DNA of 7,782 bases, from the NCBI GenBank assembly GCA_946478765.1, contig CAMLDH010000177.1, forward strand, positions 1-7,782, in the 5' to 3' direction. A program made the position numbers and the translations under genes. This DNA is from an uncultured Oxalobacteraceae bacterium. GTDB taxonomy: Bacteria > Pseudomonadota > Gammaproteobacteria > Burkholderiales > Burkholderiaceae. A model generated the notes under the pieces. The model saw nothing but the letters and a program-made list of their open reading frames with translations, did no database searches and was not told the origin of the DNA. Below are positions 1-7,497 of the stretch, piece by piece (positions within the stretch are counted from its first letter, which is position 1; each line of letters starts with the position of its first letter).

Positions 1-16
1 TTAATGCGGATTGGTG

Positions 17-46
17 AAAAAAAAGCCGGCCTTCCCGGCCGGCTTT
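17..46 (-). terminator. Intrinsic terminator of the cytochrome b561-yceI-yceI operon
   Basis: Read on the minus strand, the arms AAAGCCGGCC (22-31) and GGCCGGCTTT (37-46) form a perfect 10-bp, very GC-rich stem with a 5-base loop. A run of eight T (17-24) overlaps the end of the stem. It begins only a few bases after the stop codon of the last yceI gene (51-53). The poly-T lies on the minus-strand side only, so it ends leftward transcription. This is a textbook rho-independent terminator. Confidence 0.92.
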
Positions 47-50
47 GGCA

Positions 51-617
51 TCAGTCAGCCTTGAGCGCTTCGACTTCGATCGCGAGTTTCACTTCCGGTG
101 CGAGCAGCGGCGTGCCGTAATTCAGCCCAAAATCGGTGCGCTTGAATTCCGCGCTCGCATCGGCGCCGCACACTTCGCGTTTGAGCATCGGATGCTGAAT
201 GCACTTGAACTTGTTGATCGTGAGCGTCACCGGTTTGGTCACGCCGAGCAGCGTTAACTCGCCCTCGACTGCGACCGGCTTGTCGCCGTCGAATTGAATC
301 GACTTGCTTTTGTAGATGATGGTTGGAAATTTTTCGACATTGAACATGTCGGGCGACTTCGCATGTTCGTTCAGTTTGGCATGGCCGAAATCGAGCGAAT
401 TTGCGTCGATGGCGATATCCAGCGCACCGGTTTTGGCAGCGCGGTCGAGTGTCACGGTGCCGCTGGTTTTGGTGAACTTGCCGCGCAATACCGAGATTCC
501 CATGTGATCGGCTTCAAAGCTCGGATACGTATGGCCGGGATCGATATAGTAGGTTTGTGCAAAGGCGGAGGTTGTGCCGGCAGTCAGTATTGCGGCGATC
601 ACGAGTGTGCGTTTCAT
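51..617 (-). CDS. YceI family periplasmic protein (first copy)
   Basis: This 188-residue protein belongs to the YceI family, secreted lipocalin-like beta-barrels that bind isoprenoid lipids or quinones. The length matches the family (E. coli YceI is about 190). Residues 1-20 are a Sec signal peptide with a basic start, a hydrophobic core and an Ala-Phe-Ala cleavage site before Gln21. The mature part opens with the typical [18 protein letters not shown] block (residues 23-40) and carries [18 protein letters not shown] and the [12 protein letters not shown] strand. Cys139 and Cys150 could form a disulphide in the periplasm. A ribosome site AAGGA (625-629) lies 7 bases before the ATG. It is the last gene of a tight operon, 30 bases after the second yceI and directly before a strong terminator. 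The exact ligand is unknown. The family call is secure. Confidence 0.93.
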   Translation of the reverse strand: MKRTLVIAAILTAGTTSAFAQTYYIDPGHTYPSFEADHMGISVLRGKFTKTSGTVTLDRAAKTGALDIAIDANSLDFGHAKLNEHAKSPDMFNVEKFPTIIYKSKSIQFDGDKPVAVEGELTLLGVTKPVTLTINKFKCIQHPMLKREVCGADASAEFKRTDFGLNYGTPLLAPEVKLAIEVEALKAD

Positions 618-647
618 GTGCGATTCCTTGTTGGTGGTGGATGCTGA

Positions 648-1211
648 TTATTGCGCCGCTACGACGCGGAACTTGATGACAACTTCATCGGCGACCATGC
701 TGGTGTCTTCCCATTCGCCTTCGCCGATGTTGAAGGTAAGCCGCTTGATCGGCAGCGCACCTTCGAATACCTGGTTAGCGCCTTCCTTCTTGACGCTGAG
801 CGGAAAGCGCACGTCGCTGGTCTTGCCCTTGATCGTCAGTTTGCCGGCGACGTCGAATTTGCCGTTGGCGCCCGGCTTGATGGCACTCGATACAAAGCGC
901 GCTTTTGGAAACTGTGCGGCATTGAACCAGTCCTTTTTCAGTACCTCCTTGTTGTACTGCGGATCGCCGAGGTCGAAGCTGGGGATGTCGATGTCGACAT
1001 TGGCTTTCGATGCTTCCGGCTTGGCGTTGTCGAAATCGATTTGCGCGTTGAATTTCTTGAACCTGGCTTCGACCGGCACATTCAACTGCTTGAATACGAT
1101 TGCGACGCTGCTCTTGGCGTTGTCGATCTTGAGTGCCGCGATTGCGACGCACGGCAGCGCGACACACAGGGCGACGAGGCTGCTATTGCGCAGTACGGAA
1201 CGAATTGACAT
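648..1211 (-). CDS. YceI family periplasmic protein (second, divergent copy)
   Basis: This 187-residue protein is a second YceI-fold protein but clearly not a recent copy of its neighbour. It starts the mature chain with LKIDNAKSSVAIVFKQLNVP and shows the family's shared pattern: a hydrophobic strand after the N-terminus, DIDIPSFDLGDPQYNKEVLKK (a variant of the usual 'D..H..L....F' segment), FPKARFVSS, and LTIKGKTSDVRFPL. Residues 1-25 are a signal peptide ending Ala-Ile-Ala. The two cysteines of the other copy are absent from the mature chain; the only Cys residues (16 and 21) are in the signal peptide. AAGGA (1219-1223) lies 7 bases before the ATG. The gene sits 27 bases after cytochrome b561 and 30 bases before the other yceI, so all three are probably co-transcribed. 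A role in binding a quinone or polyprenyl lipid is inferred from family and context only. Confidence 0.9.
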   Translation of the reverse strand: MSIRSVLRNSSLVALCVALPCVAIAALKIDNAKSSVAIVFKQLNVPVEARFKKFNAQIDFDNAKPEASKANVDIDIPSFDLGDPQYNKEVLKKDWFNAAQFPKARFVSSAIKPGANGKFDVAGKLTIKGKTSDVRFPLSVKKEGANQVFEGALPIKRLTFNIGEGEWEDTSMVADEVVIKFRVVAAQ

Positions 1212-1238
1212 GGTTGCTTCCTTTTTTGGGTAAATGGA

Positions 1239-1763
1239 TCAGGGCAGCATGCGCTTGAGCACGCCGTCGCGATCGATGAAGTGATGCTTGAGTGCTGCCA
1301 GCACATGTAGGCTGACGCCCGCCAGCAGCATCATGTTGAGGGTGAAATGGACCAGCCTGAGGATCGGTTTCCATTCCTGATTCGGTTCGATCAGGACCGG
1401 CAGCGGAATGATGCCGAGATATACCACCGGCACGCCGGCTGCCAGGCTATAGAAATAGCCGGAGACCGGCACCGCGAAAATCAGTCCGTAGAGCAAGTAA
1501 TGCAAGCCGCCGGCGGCTTTTTGCTGCCAGGCGGGCATCGTGTCCGGATAGGCAGGCGCGGGATGCGTCAGGCGCCACAACACGCGCACGCAAGCCAATC
1601 CAAGGACGGTAATGCCGATCCATTTGTGCCACGAAAAATATTTCAGCTTGGTCGGCGTGATGCCGGGGATGTCCACCATGGTGACGCCGAGCGCAAAGCC
1701 GGACACGATCAGCAATGCCGTCAGCCAGTGCAGCAGGATCGCGGTTTTCGTATATCGAGGCAT
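1239..1763 (-). CDS. Cytochrome b561 (CybB/YceJ-type)
   Basis: This 174-residue inner-membrane di-heme protein moves electrons between quinol and a membrane or periplasmic acceptor. It has the family signature of a histidine in each of four helices: His12 (LLHWLTALLIVSG), His46 (SWHKWIG), His139 (RLVHFTLN) and His153 (SLHVLAALKHHF). These correspond to the b-heme ligands of E. coli CybB. Predicted membrane segments are about 8-28, 46-65, 87-108 and 137-158. Arg60 and Arg64 follow helix 2, as is usual. The start at 1763 gives the typical MxRYTKTAILLHW-like N-terminus. The ribosome site is weak (AAAGAAA). It leads an operon with two yceI genes, as in the E. coli yceJ-yceI pair. The natural acceptor cannot be read from sequence. 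Confidence 0.93.
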   Translation of the reverse strand: MPRYTKTAILLHWLTALLIVSGFALGVTMVDIPGITPTKLKYFSWHKWIGITVLGLACVRVLWRLTHPAPAYPDTMPAWQQKAAGGLHYLLYGLIFAVPVSGYFYSLAAGVPVVYLGIIPLPVLIEPNQEWKPILRLVHFTLNMMLLAGVSLHVLAALKHHFIDRDGVLKRMLP

Positions 1764-1792
1764 AAATATTTCTTTAGTGCAAAGAAGTTCGC

Positions 1793-1804
1793 ATTAGAAC
1801 TAAT
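1793..1804. repeat. 12-bp palindrome upstream of cytochrome b561
   Basis: ATTAG-AA-CTAAT is a perfect inverted repeat 30 bases upstream of the cytochrome b561 start codon. It overlaps a second small one, GTTC-6 bases-GAAC (1787-1800). The place fits an operator for a dimeric regulator of the operon, but I cannot assign a regulator and could not find a confident -35/-10 pair on the minus strand here. Confidence 0.35.
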
Positions 1805-1891
1805 ATGGTAGCAAGGGTTGACATTGTTTGCTCAAGAGCGATATCAAGAGCAACAAAATCAGAATCGGATAGGGAATTGGGGGGATGCGGT

Positions 1892-1920
1892 TCACCTTAT
1901 CCGCGTAACGGATAAGGTGA
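1892..1920 (+). repeat. Perfect 12-bp inverted repeat (possible terminator)
   Basis: TCACCTTATCCG (1892-1903) and CGGATAAGGTGA (1909-1920) are exact reverse complements separated by a 5-base loop. On the plus strand the hairpin is followed by GGTTTTATT, a short T-rich tail. On the minus strand it is followed by a C run and no T tract. It is therefore oriented as a terminator for plus-strand RNA, although purB and cytochrome b561 on both sides are read leftward. It could instead be a roadblock-type or regulatory structure in the purB 3' region. No second copy was seen in the window. Confidence 0.55.
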
Positions 1921-1929
1921 GGTTTTATT

Positions 1930-1945
1930 CCACAAAATCATGTGG
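1930..1945. repeat. Short inverted repeat CCACA-6-TGTGG
   Basis: A 5-bp perfect inverted repeat lies 9 bases beyond the larger hairpin. GCAGGAAG (1945-1952) is also repeated in inverted form as CTTCCTGC (1998-2005). Together they make the spacer between purB and cytochrome b561 rich in potential secondary structure. There is no clear function, and the short arms could be chance. Confidence 0.25.
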
Positions 1946-2021
1946 CAGGAAGCGCGGATGGAGCGCGTGCGATTGCCTTGCCGCGACGGTTTGCGCCCTT
2001 CCTGCAAAACTGAAAACGGCT

Positions 2022-3485
<1,464 letters not shown>

Positions 3486-3529
3486 TCAAAATGGCCTCTT
3501 TCCTATTCGATCAGGCAGCGGGGCGGCAA

Positions 3530-3557
3530 TTTAAACAACCCATGCCAATGTTATAAT
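3530..3557 (+). promoter_or_regulatory. Sigma-70 promoter of the GST gene
   Basis: A perfect -10 box TATAAT (3552-3557) lies 16 bases after TTTAAA (3530-3535), a 4-of-6 match to the -35 consensus. Transcription would start near 3564, leaving a leader of about 20 bases before the ATG at 3585. It faces away from the purB promoter in the same 195-base spacer. Confidence 0.7.
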
Positions 3558-3584
3558 CGCCCAACCTTCTTATTCCACGCATCT

Positions 3585-4193
3585 ATGAAACTCATCGGTT
3601 CTCTCGCCAGCCCGTATGTACGCAAGGTCCGCATTGTGATGGCGGAAAAAAAGCTCGACTATGAGCTGACTCTGGAAAATGTCTGGGCTGCCGAAACCAC
3701 GATCCTGCAGTCCAATCCGCTCGGCAAGGTGCCTTGCCTGATCATGGAGGACGGCGGCGCGATGTTCGACTCGCGCGTGATCGTCGAATATCTCGATACC
3801 CTGACGCCGGTCGGCAAATTGATTCCCGCGAATGGCCGCGAACGCGCCGAAGTCAAGTGCTGGGAAGCCTTGGCCGATGGTGTGCTGGATGCCGCAGTCC
3901 TGGTGCGGCTGGAGCATACGCTGCGTCCGGCTGCGTTGCAAAGCAAGGACTGGATGGCACGCCAGATGGCGAAGGTCGATGCCGGTCTGAAAGCGATGTC
4001 GACGGGTCTGGCCGATACGCCGTTTTGCGCCGGCACGCACTACACGCTGGCCGATGTTGCAGTGGGTTGCGCGCTGGGCTGGCTCTCGTTCCGTTTTCCG
4101 GAGATTGAATGGCGCAATGATTATTCGAATCTGGGCAAGCTGTTCGACAAATTGTCGGACCGGGCATCGTTCAGAGACACGCTGCCGGAATAA
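3585..4193 (+). CDS. Glutathione S-transferase family protein
   Basis: This 202-residue cytosolic protein has the two-domain GST layout. The N-terminal thioredoxin-like domain (about 1-80) begins MKLIGSLASPYVRKVRIVMAE-like, with Ser9-Pro10 at the usual catalytic Ser/Cys site. It has the cis-proline Val49-Pro50 and the Asp62-Ser63-Arg64 motif (usually E/D-S) that binds the glutathione gamma-glutamyl group. The helical C-terminal domain (about 85-202) contains the N-capping-box-like region TLADVAVGCALGW (154-166). The reading frame is open far upstream, antisense to purB, but homology begins only at 3585, just behind a strong promoter. There is no clear ribosome site; the leader is short. It is a single-gene unit with its own terminator. 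The substrate is unknown; a detoxification or thiol-stress role is only a family inference. Confidence 0.93.
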   Translation: MKLIGSLASPYVRKVRIVMAEKKLDYELTLENVWAAETTILQSNPLGKVPCLIMEDGGAMFDSRVIVEYLDTLTPVGKLIPANGRERAEVKCWEALADGVLDAAVLVRLEHTLRPAALQSKDWMARQMAKVDAGLKAMSTGLADTPFCAGTHYTLADVAVGCALGWLSFRFPEIEWRNDYSNLGKLFDKLSDRASFRDTLPE

Positions 4194-4231
4194 CCGAAAG
4201 ACAAGACTCTTTAAAAGAGGCGTTGCGCCCT

Positions 4232-4270
4232 AATGCCGTTCAGTTAAGAACTGAGCGGCATTTTCATTTC
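4232..4270 (+). terminator. Intrinsic terminator of the GST gene
   Basis: AATGCCGTTCAGTT (4232-4245) pairs with AACTGAGCGGCATT (4249-4262) around the loop AAG: 14 bp with one G-U pair. The hairpin runs into TTTTCATTT. It lies 38 bases after the GST stop codon. The minus-strand side has no T run, so it probably does not serve bacterioferritin, which ends at 4388. The rest of the spacer (4271-4387) shows no gene and no clear terminator for bacterioferritin. Confidence 0.85.
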
Positions 4271-4387
4271 AAGCAGATCAGTATTCCTTACGTCAATCTC
4301 AAATCTTTCAACGTCAGTCCCGACGTCACGCGCCTGCTACCCGAAACTCCGGCGCGGCGGTTTCGCGCAATTGCCCTCGATGCGGAT

Positions 4388-4858
4388 TTATTCTTCCATC
4401 TGCGCCTGCAAATAATTGGGCAAGCCGACTTTATCGATCAATTCGAGCTGCGTTTCGATCCATTCGATATGCTCTTCGGTATCGTCCAGAATGGCTTGGA
4501 ATACATCGCGCGACACATAATCATGCGCCGCTTCGCAGGCGGCGATGCCGTCCTTGATCGTTTGTTGCGCCGCGATTTCCAGCTTCAGGTCGCATTGCAG
4601 CATCTCCGGCGTGTTCTCGCCGATCATCAACTTGTGCAATGCCTGCAGATTGGGCAAACCATCCAGCATCAGAATGCGGTTGATCAAATTATCCGCATGC
4701 TTCATCTCGCCGATCGACTCTTCGTATTCCTTCTTGCCGATTTTTTCCAGCCCCCAGTGGCGGTACATGCGGGCATGCAGAAAGTACTGGTTGACGGCAG
4801 TCAGCTCATTGGTGAGCTGCGCGTTCAGCAGCTTGATGATGTTGGCATCGCCCTTCAT
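4388..4858 (-). CDS. bfr: Bacterioferritin
   Basis: Bacterioferritin forms a 24-subunit cytosolic shell that oxidises ferrous iron and stores it as ferric mineral, with heme between subunits. This 156-residue protein has the canonical N-terminus MKGDANIIKLLNAQLTNEL and aligns without gaps to E. coli Bfr. Ferroxidase residues Glu18, Glu51, His54, Glu94 and His130 are present, as are Tyr25 and the heme ligand Met52. Position 127, normally Glu, is Thr here, with Glu at 128 and 129. The frame is open to an ATG at 4936, but the start at 4858 is fixed by homology and by the ribosome site GAGGT (4863-4867). A candidate promoter and a Fur-like box lie upstream. It is the last gene of the iron/peroxide cluster but, being 120 bases from its upstream neighbour, is probably also transcribed by itself. 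No bacterioferritin-associated ferredoxin gene is in view. Confidence 0.97.
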   Translation of the reverse strand: MKGDANIIKLLNAQLTNELTAVNQYFLHARMYRHWGLEKIGKKEYEESIGEMKHADNLINRILMLDGLPNLQALHKLMIGENTPEMLQCDLKLEIAAQQTIKDGIAACEAAHDYVSRDVFQAILDDTEEHIEWIETQLELIDKVGLPNYLQAQMEE

Positions 4859-4862
4859 GAAG

Positions 4863-4867
4863 ACCTC
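4863..4867 (-). promoter_or_regulatory. Ribosome binding site that fixes the bfr start
   Basis: Minus-strand GAGGT ends 4 bases before the ATG at 4858 and supports that start over the upstream ATG at 4936, which has no such site. Confidence 0.75.
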
Positions 4868-4894
4868 GGCAGTAAGTAAGTTGGACAGGTAAGC

Positions 4895-4922
4895 ATCATA
4901 GCGCAGCACGCCGATTTTTCCA
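4895..4922 (-). promoter_or_regulatory. Candidate bfr promoter
   Basis: On the minus strand, TATGAT (4895-4900, 5 of 6 to the -10 consensus) is preceded at 16 bases by TGGAAA (4917-4922, 4 of 6 to the -35). Transcription would start near 4888, about 30 bases before the bfr ATG. Confidence 0.5.
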
Positions 4923-4939
4923 CTGGACGCTGTCATTTT

Positions 4940-4958
4940 GCCAATGAGAATGATTTGC
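4940..4958. promoter_or_regulatory. Fur-box-like site upstream of bfr
   Basis: The 19 bases GCCAATGAGAATGATTTGC match the classical Fur consensus (GATAATGATAATCATTATC) at 13 positions, including the core AATGA.AAT.ATT. The site lies between the stop codon of the PepSY gene and bfr, 17 bases upstream of the proposed -35 rather than on top of the promoter. Iron-dependent control fits a bacterioferritin gene. Whether Fur would repress or activate from here is not decided by sequence. Confidence 0.55.
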
Positions 4959-4978
4959 CTGTTCTGCGCCGGCTTTCG

Positions 4979-5689
4979 CTAAATTGCCCACATGAACCAC
5001 AGTGCGCCAGTCAATGCGCCAATGCTGGTCATGACGGCGACTGTGCGCACGGTGTGCAACTGTGTCCACAGCAACAGGCCGGTCAGCGACAGCAGTATCA
5101 AGCTGCCTGCGATAGTATCGGTCAACAATATCCAGAATGCGTTGACGCCGGTCGACGTATGGAGGCGCAACAGGGTGCCGATCGGGGTCGCGTCCAGATG
5201 ATCGAGTTTGACGAAGCGGTTGCCGACAAAATATTCCGCGTTGACCGAATGCTGCGGGCTTTGCAGCGTCACGCTCCAGCGTTCCGGCTGCATCACATCG
5301 CGATCGGCCCACACGATTTTCCTGGGCGGCTGCGATTTCACGACCGGCGCCTGTGCTGTCTTGAATTGCAATTCGCGTTGCAGCCATTCCGACAGTTGCT
5401 CCGGCGATGCAAAGGTTTTATCCGGCAGCGGCATTTGGACGGTTTTTTGCGCCGCTTTCTCGACCGGAATTTTCATGATTGCGCGGTGGTTGAGCAGGAT
5501 GCCGGTTGCGCCGAACAGCAGGCCGAATGCTGCGCCCCACAAGCCGACATACAAATGCGTCTTGCGCAGCCAGGTCAGGAACACTGCGCGGCGGTTGCGT
5601 CTCGGATGTCTGGGGCGTTCAAGCGCCTTGTCGGCGGCGGGCGCTGGACGCGTGTCGACACGCGCTCTCGATAAGGTGTCGGCACGCAT
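4979..5689 (-). CDS. PepSY-associated transmembrane helix protein
   Basis: This 236-residue inner-membrane protein has a basic N-terminal tail (residues 25-34 rich in Arg and Pro). A first membrane helix (about 46-66) sits within WLRKTHLYVGLWGAAFGLLF and is followed by GATGILLNHR, which is the hallmark of PepSY-associated TM proteins. A periplasmic part (about 70-170) contains QLSEWLQREL and ERWSVTLQSPQ, resembling a PepSY-like fold. After LLRLHTSTGV come a helix at about 183-209 and a short last helix at 218-236. His45, His68 and His177 flank the helices and could bind metal or heme, but this is only a guess. It begins 6 bases after the peroxiredoxin stop, so the two are co-transcribed; the ribosome site is poor. 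Relatives often sit next to siderophore receptors and TonB genes. The biochemical role is unknown. Confidence 0.82.
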   Translation of the reverse strand: MRADTLSRARVDTRPAPAADKALERPRHPRRNRRAVFLTWLRKTHLYVGLWGAAFGLLFGATGILLNHRAIMKIPVEKAAQKTVQMPLPDKTFASPEQLSEWLQRELQFKTAQAPVVKSQPPRKIVWADRDVMQPERWSVTLQSPQHSVNAEYFVGNRFVKLDHLDATPIGTLLRLHTSTGVNAFWILLTDTIAGSLILLSLTGLLLWTQLHTVRTVAVMTSIGALTGALWFMWAI

Positions 5690-5695
5690 CGTCGG

Positions 5696-6217
5696 TTACG
5701 CCGCCTGCAGCAGGGATTGTCCCGGCTGCCAATCGCACGGCGTCAAGCCGCCGGCTTGCAATGCCTGCAGCAGGCGCAGCGTTTCTTCGGTCGAGCGGCC
5801 GACATTGCTGCTGTTGATGGTCACCGATTCGATCACCCCTTGCGGATTGACGATGAAGGTCGCGCGATGCGCAAAGCCCTCGGCCGACAGCACGCCGCAG
5901 CCTTGCGCGAGTTCGCGCGTCAGGTCGCCGATCAGCGGGAAGGCGAGTTGGCCCAGGCCATGCTCGGTCCATGCCTTGTGGCAGTGCACGGAATCGACCG
6001 ACGCGCCCAGCACCACGGTATTGGCCTTTTCGAACTCTGCATACAGACGGTTGAAACCCTGGATTTCGGTCGGGCAGACGAAGGTGAAATCGAGCGGATA
6101 GAAAAATAGCACTAGCCATTTGCCGCGGTAATCGGCGAGCTTGACCGGTGCGAATTCGCCGTTCGGCATCAGTGCTTCGCCGCTGTAATCAGGCAAGCTT
6201 TGTCCTACGGTTAACAT
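5696..6217 (-). CDS. 2-Cys peroxiredoxin (AhpC/TSA family)
   Basis: This 173-residue cytosolic peroxidase should reduce hydrogen peroxide and organic hydroperoxides. The peroxidatic Cys48 is in FYPLDFTFVCPTE, with Pro41, Thr45 and Arg118 completing the active site. Cys161, in TPCDW near the C-terminus, is placed as the resolving cysteine of a typical 2-Cys enzyme. Cys79 and Cys107 are extra. The FPLIGDL and GVIESVTINSSNVGRS segments are also typical. I chose the ATG at 6217 because AAGGA (6224-6228) lies 6 bases upstream and the conserved LTVGQSLPDY follows at once; the frame is open to 6292. No AhpF, AhpD or thioredoxin gene is in the window, so its reductant is unknown. It lies between exbD (121 bases away) and the PepSY gene (6 bases away), and may have its own promoter in the 121-base gap, though I see no strong one. 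Confidence 0.93.
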   Translation of the reverse strand: MLTVGQSLPDYSGEALMPNGEFAPVKLADYRGKWLVLFFYPLDFTFVCPTEIQGFNRLYAEFEKANTVVLGASVDSVHCHKAWTEHGLGQLAFPLIGDLTRELAQGCGVLSAEGFAHRATFIVNPQGVIESVTINSSNVGRSTEETLRLLQALQAGGLTPCDWQPGQSLLQAA

Positions 6218-6223
6218 GGTATT

Positions 6224-6228
6224 TCCTT
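6224..6228 (-). promoter_or_regulatory. Ribosome binding site that fixes the peroxiredoxin start
   Basis: Minus-strand AAGGA lies 6 bases before the ATG at 6217. It argues against the in-frame ATG at 6232, which would place this element inside the coding region. Confidence 0.75.
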
Positions 6229-6338
6229 TCATGAATGAATTACCGCATACCTTGCTTGAGCAGCAGGGCAACAGTGGTAATTGGTCGGACACTCGCAGCT
6301 TGGCTGCGGTTCCGCTGCGGCAGGGGGCGAGATCGCGC

Positions 6339-6755
6339 TTATTTGCGCTGCGGATCGGTGACGAATCCGATCTTGCTCAAGCCGCCCGACTGCGCGGCAG
6401 CCATGACTTGCGCAACCTTTTCATATTGGGTCGTGCGCTCCGCGCGCAGATGCAATTCCGGCTGCGGATTTTTCTTTGCTTCTGCGGCAATGCGTTCCTT
6501 CAACTGATTCGCATCGACCGTTTCCGCATTCCAGAACATCGTGCCTTGCGCATCGATGGCAACGTTGATGTGTTCCGGCTTGACGATTTCCGGCTGACTC
6601 GCGGCGCGCGGCAAATCGATCTTCACGCTATGGTTCATTACCGGAATCGTGATGATGAAGATGATCAACAGTACCAGCATCACGTCGACCAGCGGCGTCG
6701 TGTTGATTTCGGGATTGAAATCGTCATCGTTATCGGACAGCGACCCCATTGCCAT
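6339..6755 (-). CDS. exbD: ExbD biopolymer transport protein
   Basis: ExbD pairs with ExbB as the proton-driven motor that energises TonB. This 138-residue protein has the ExbD/TolR layout: a short acidic cytoplasmic tail (1-20, with DNDDDFNPEINTTP), one membrane helix (about 22-42) with the essential proton-carrying Asp24 in PLVDVMLVLLIIF, and a periplasmic domain (about 45-138) with HINVAIDAQG, LHLRAERTTQYEKVAQVM and GLSKIGFVTDP. The start codon overlaps the exbB stop by one base (TAATG), so translation is coupled. GGGAG (6763-6767), inside the end of exbB, is the ribosome site. A second ATG at 6749 is possible. Together with the neighbouring tonB fragment this indicates the iron-uptake ExbD rather than TolR. 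Confidence 0.95.
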   Translation of the reverse strand: MAMGSLSDNDDDFNPEINTTPLVDVMLVLLIIFIITIPVMNHSVKIDLPRAASQPEIVKPEHINVAIDAQGTMFWNAETVDANQLKERIAAEAKKNPQPELHLRAERTTQYEKVAQVMAAAQSGGLSKIGFVTDPQRK

Positions 6756-7483
6756 TATGCCGCTCCCACGACAGCCAATTTCGCACCGGCTGCGTCGTTG
6801 CCAGCGTTGTCGCTGGAGCGCGCGCCGGTGACGAACAACGCATGTAGGTCGAAACCGAATTTGTTCAGCTTCGCGATCACGGTCTTGTTGCCGCGTACCA
6901 GCGCGTTGTAACCGAAGCCGGCGGGAATGGCGACCGCCAGGCCGAGCGCCGTCATGATCAGCGCTTCGCCGACCGGTCCCGCCACCTTGTCAATGCTGGC
7001 TTGGCCCATCGTGCCGATCGACACCAGCGCGTGATAAATACCCCATACGGTGCCGAACAAGCCGACGAACGGTGCGCTGGAACCGACCGACGCCAGCACC
7101 GCCATGCCGGTTTGCAGTTTGCTCGATGCTTCGTCGATCGCCTGACGCAGCGATAGCGTGACCCAGTCGCTCACCGACAACTGGTCGTGCAGATGGCCCT
7201 TGTGCGCATTGTGATGGCGCATCGCGGAAACGCCCGCTTGCGCGATGTCGGCAAACGGATTGCCGCGGCCCAGCGTGGCGACGCCTTCGGCGAGACTGGT
7301 GGTGTCCCAGAATTCATGGCCGGCGGCGTGCGCGGCACGACGGAGGCGCCACAATTGCAGTGCCTTGGTGACGATCACATACCACGATGCGATCGACATC
7401 GATACCAGCAAAAACGCGACGCCCTTGGTGACGAAATCACCTTGTACCCACAGGCTTTCCAGACCGTACGGACTTGCTTCCAT
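6755..7483 (-). CDS. exbB: ExbB / MotA-TolQ-ExbB proton channel protein
   Basis: ExbB forms the multimeric inner-membrane channel around ExbD helices that drives TonB. The 242-residue protein has membrane helices at about 21-40, 126-150 and 172-194, with a large cytoplasmic loop between the first two, as in the family. The signature GLFGTVWGIYHAL holds Thr145, and GEALIMTALGLAVAIPAG holds Glu173 and Thr178; these match E. coli Thr148, Glu176 and Thr181, which line the proton path. The C-terminal tail from about 220 is Ala/Gly-rich and low in conservation. AAGGG (7490-7494) lies 6 bases before the ATG. It starts 14 bases after the tonB stop and overlaps exbD by one base, giving the order tonB-exbB-exbD. 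Confidence 0.96.
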   Translation of the reverse strand: MEASPYGLESLWVQGDFVTKGVAFLLVSMSIASWYVIVTKALQLWRLRRAAHAAGHEFWDTTSLAEGVATLGRGNPFADIAQAGVSAMRHHNAHKGHLHDQLSVSDWVTLSLRQAIDEASSKLQTGMAVLASVGSSAPFVGLFGTVWGIYHALVSIGTMGQASIDKVAGPVGEALIMTALGLAVAIPAGFGYNALVRGNKTVIAKLNKFGFDLHALFVTGARSSDNAGNDAAGAKLAVVGAA

Positions 7484-7497
7484 AATTTTCCCTTACC

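Noticed and set aside
4223..4879. Plus-strand 218-residue open frame over bacterioferritin.
   Set aside because: It runs through the GST terminator hairpin and is antisense to the conserved bfr codons, with no family features.
4859..4936. Upstream ATG at 4936 as start of bacterioferritin.
   Set aside because: Bacterioferritins start with MKGD. The ATG at 4858 has a good ribosome site, while the extra 26 residues overlap the promoter candidate.
5700..5776. Repeated GCCTGCAGCAGG words near the 3' end of the peroxiredoxin gene.
   Set aside because: They encode Leu-Leu-Gln-Ala twice (ALQA and LLQAA regions) and reflect codon bias, not a DNA repeat element.
6218..6338. Terminator or strong promoter in the exbD-peroxiredoxin gap.
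   Set aside because: Only short repeats (GCTGCGG twice) and a weak TTGCCC/TATGCG pair are present, with no T run, so neither element can be supported.
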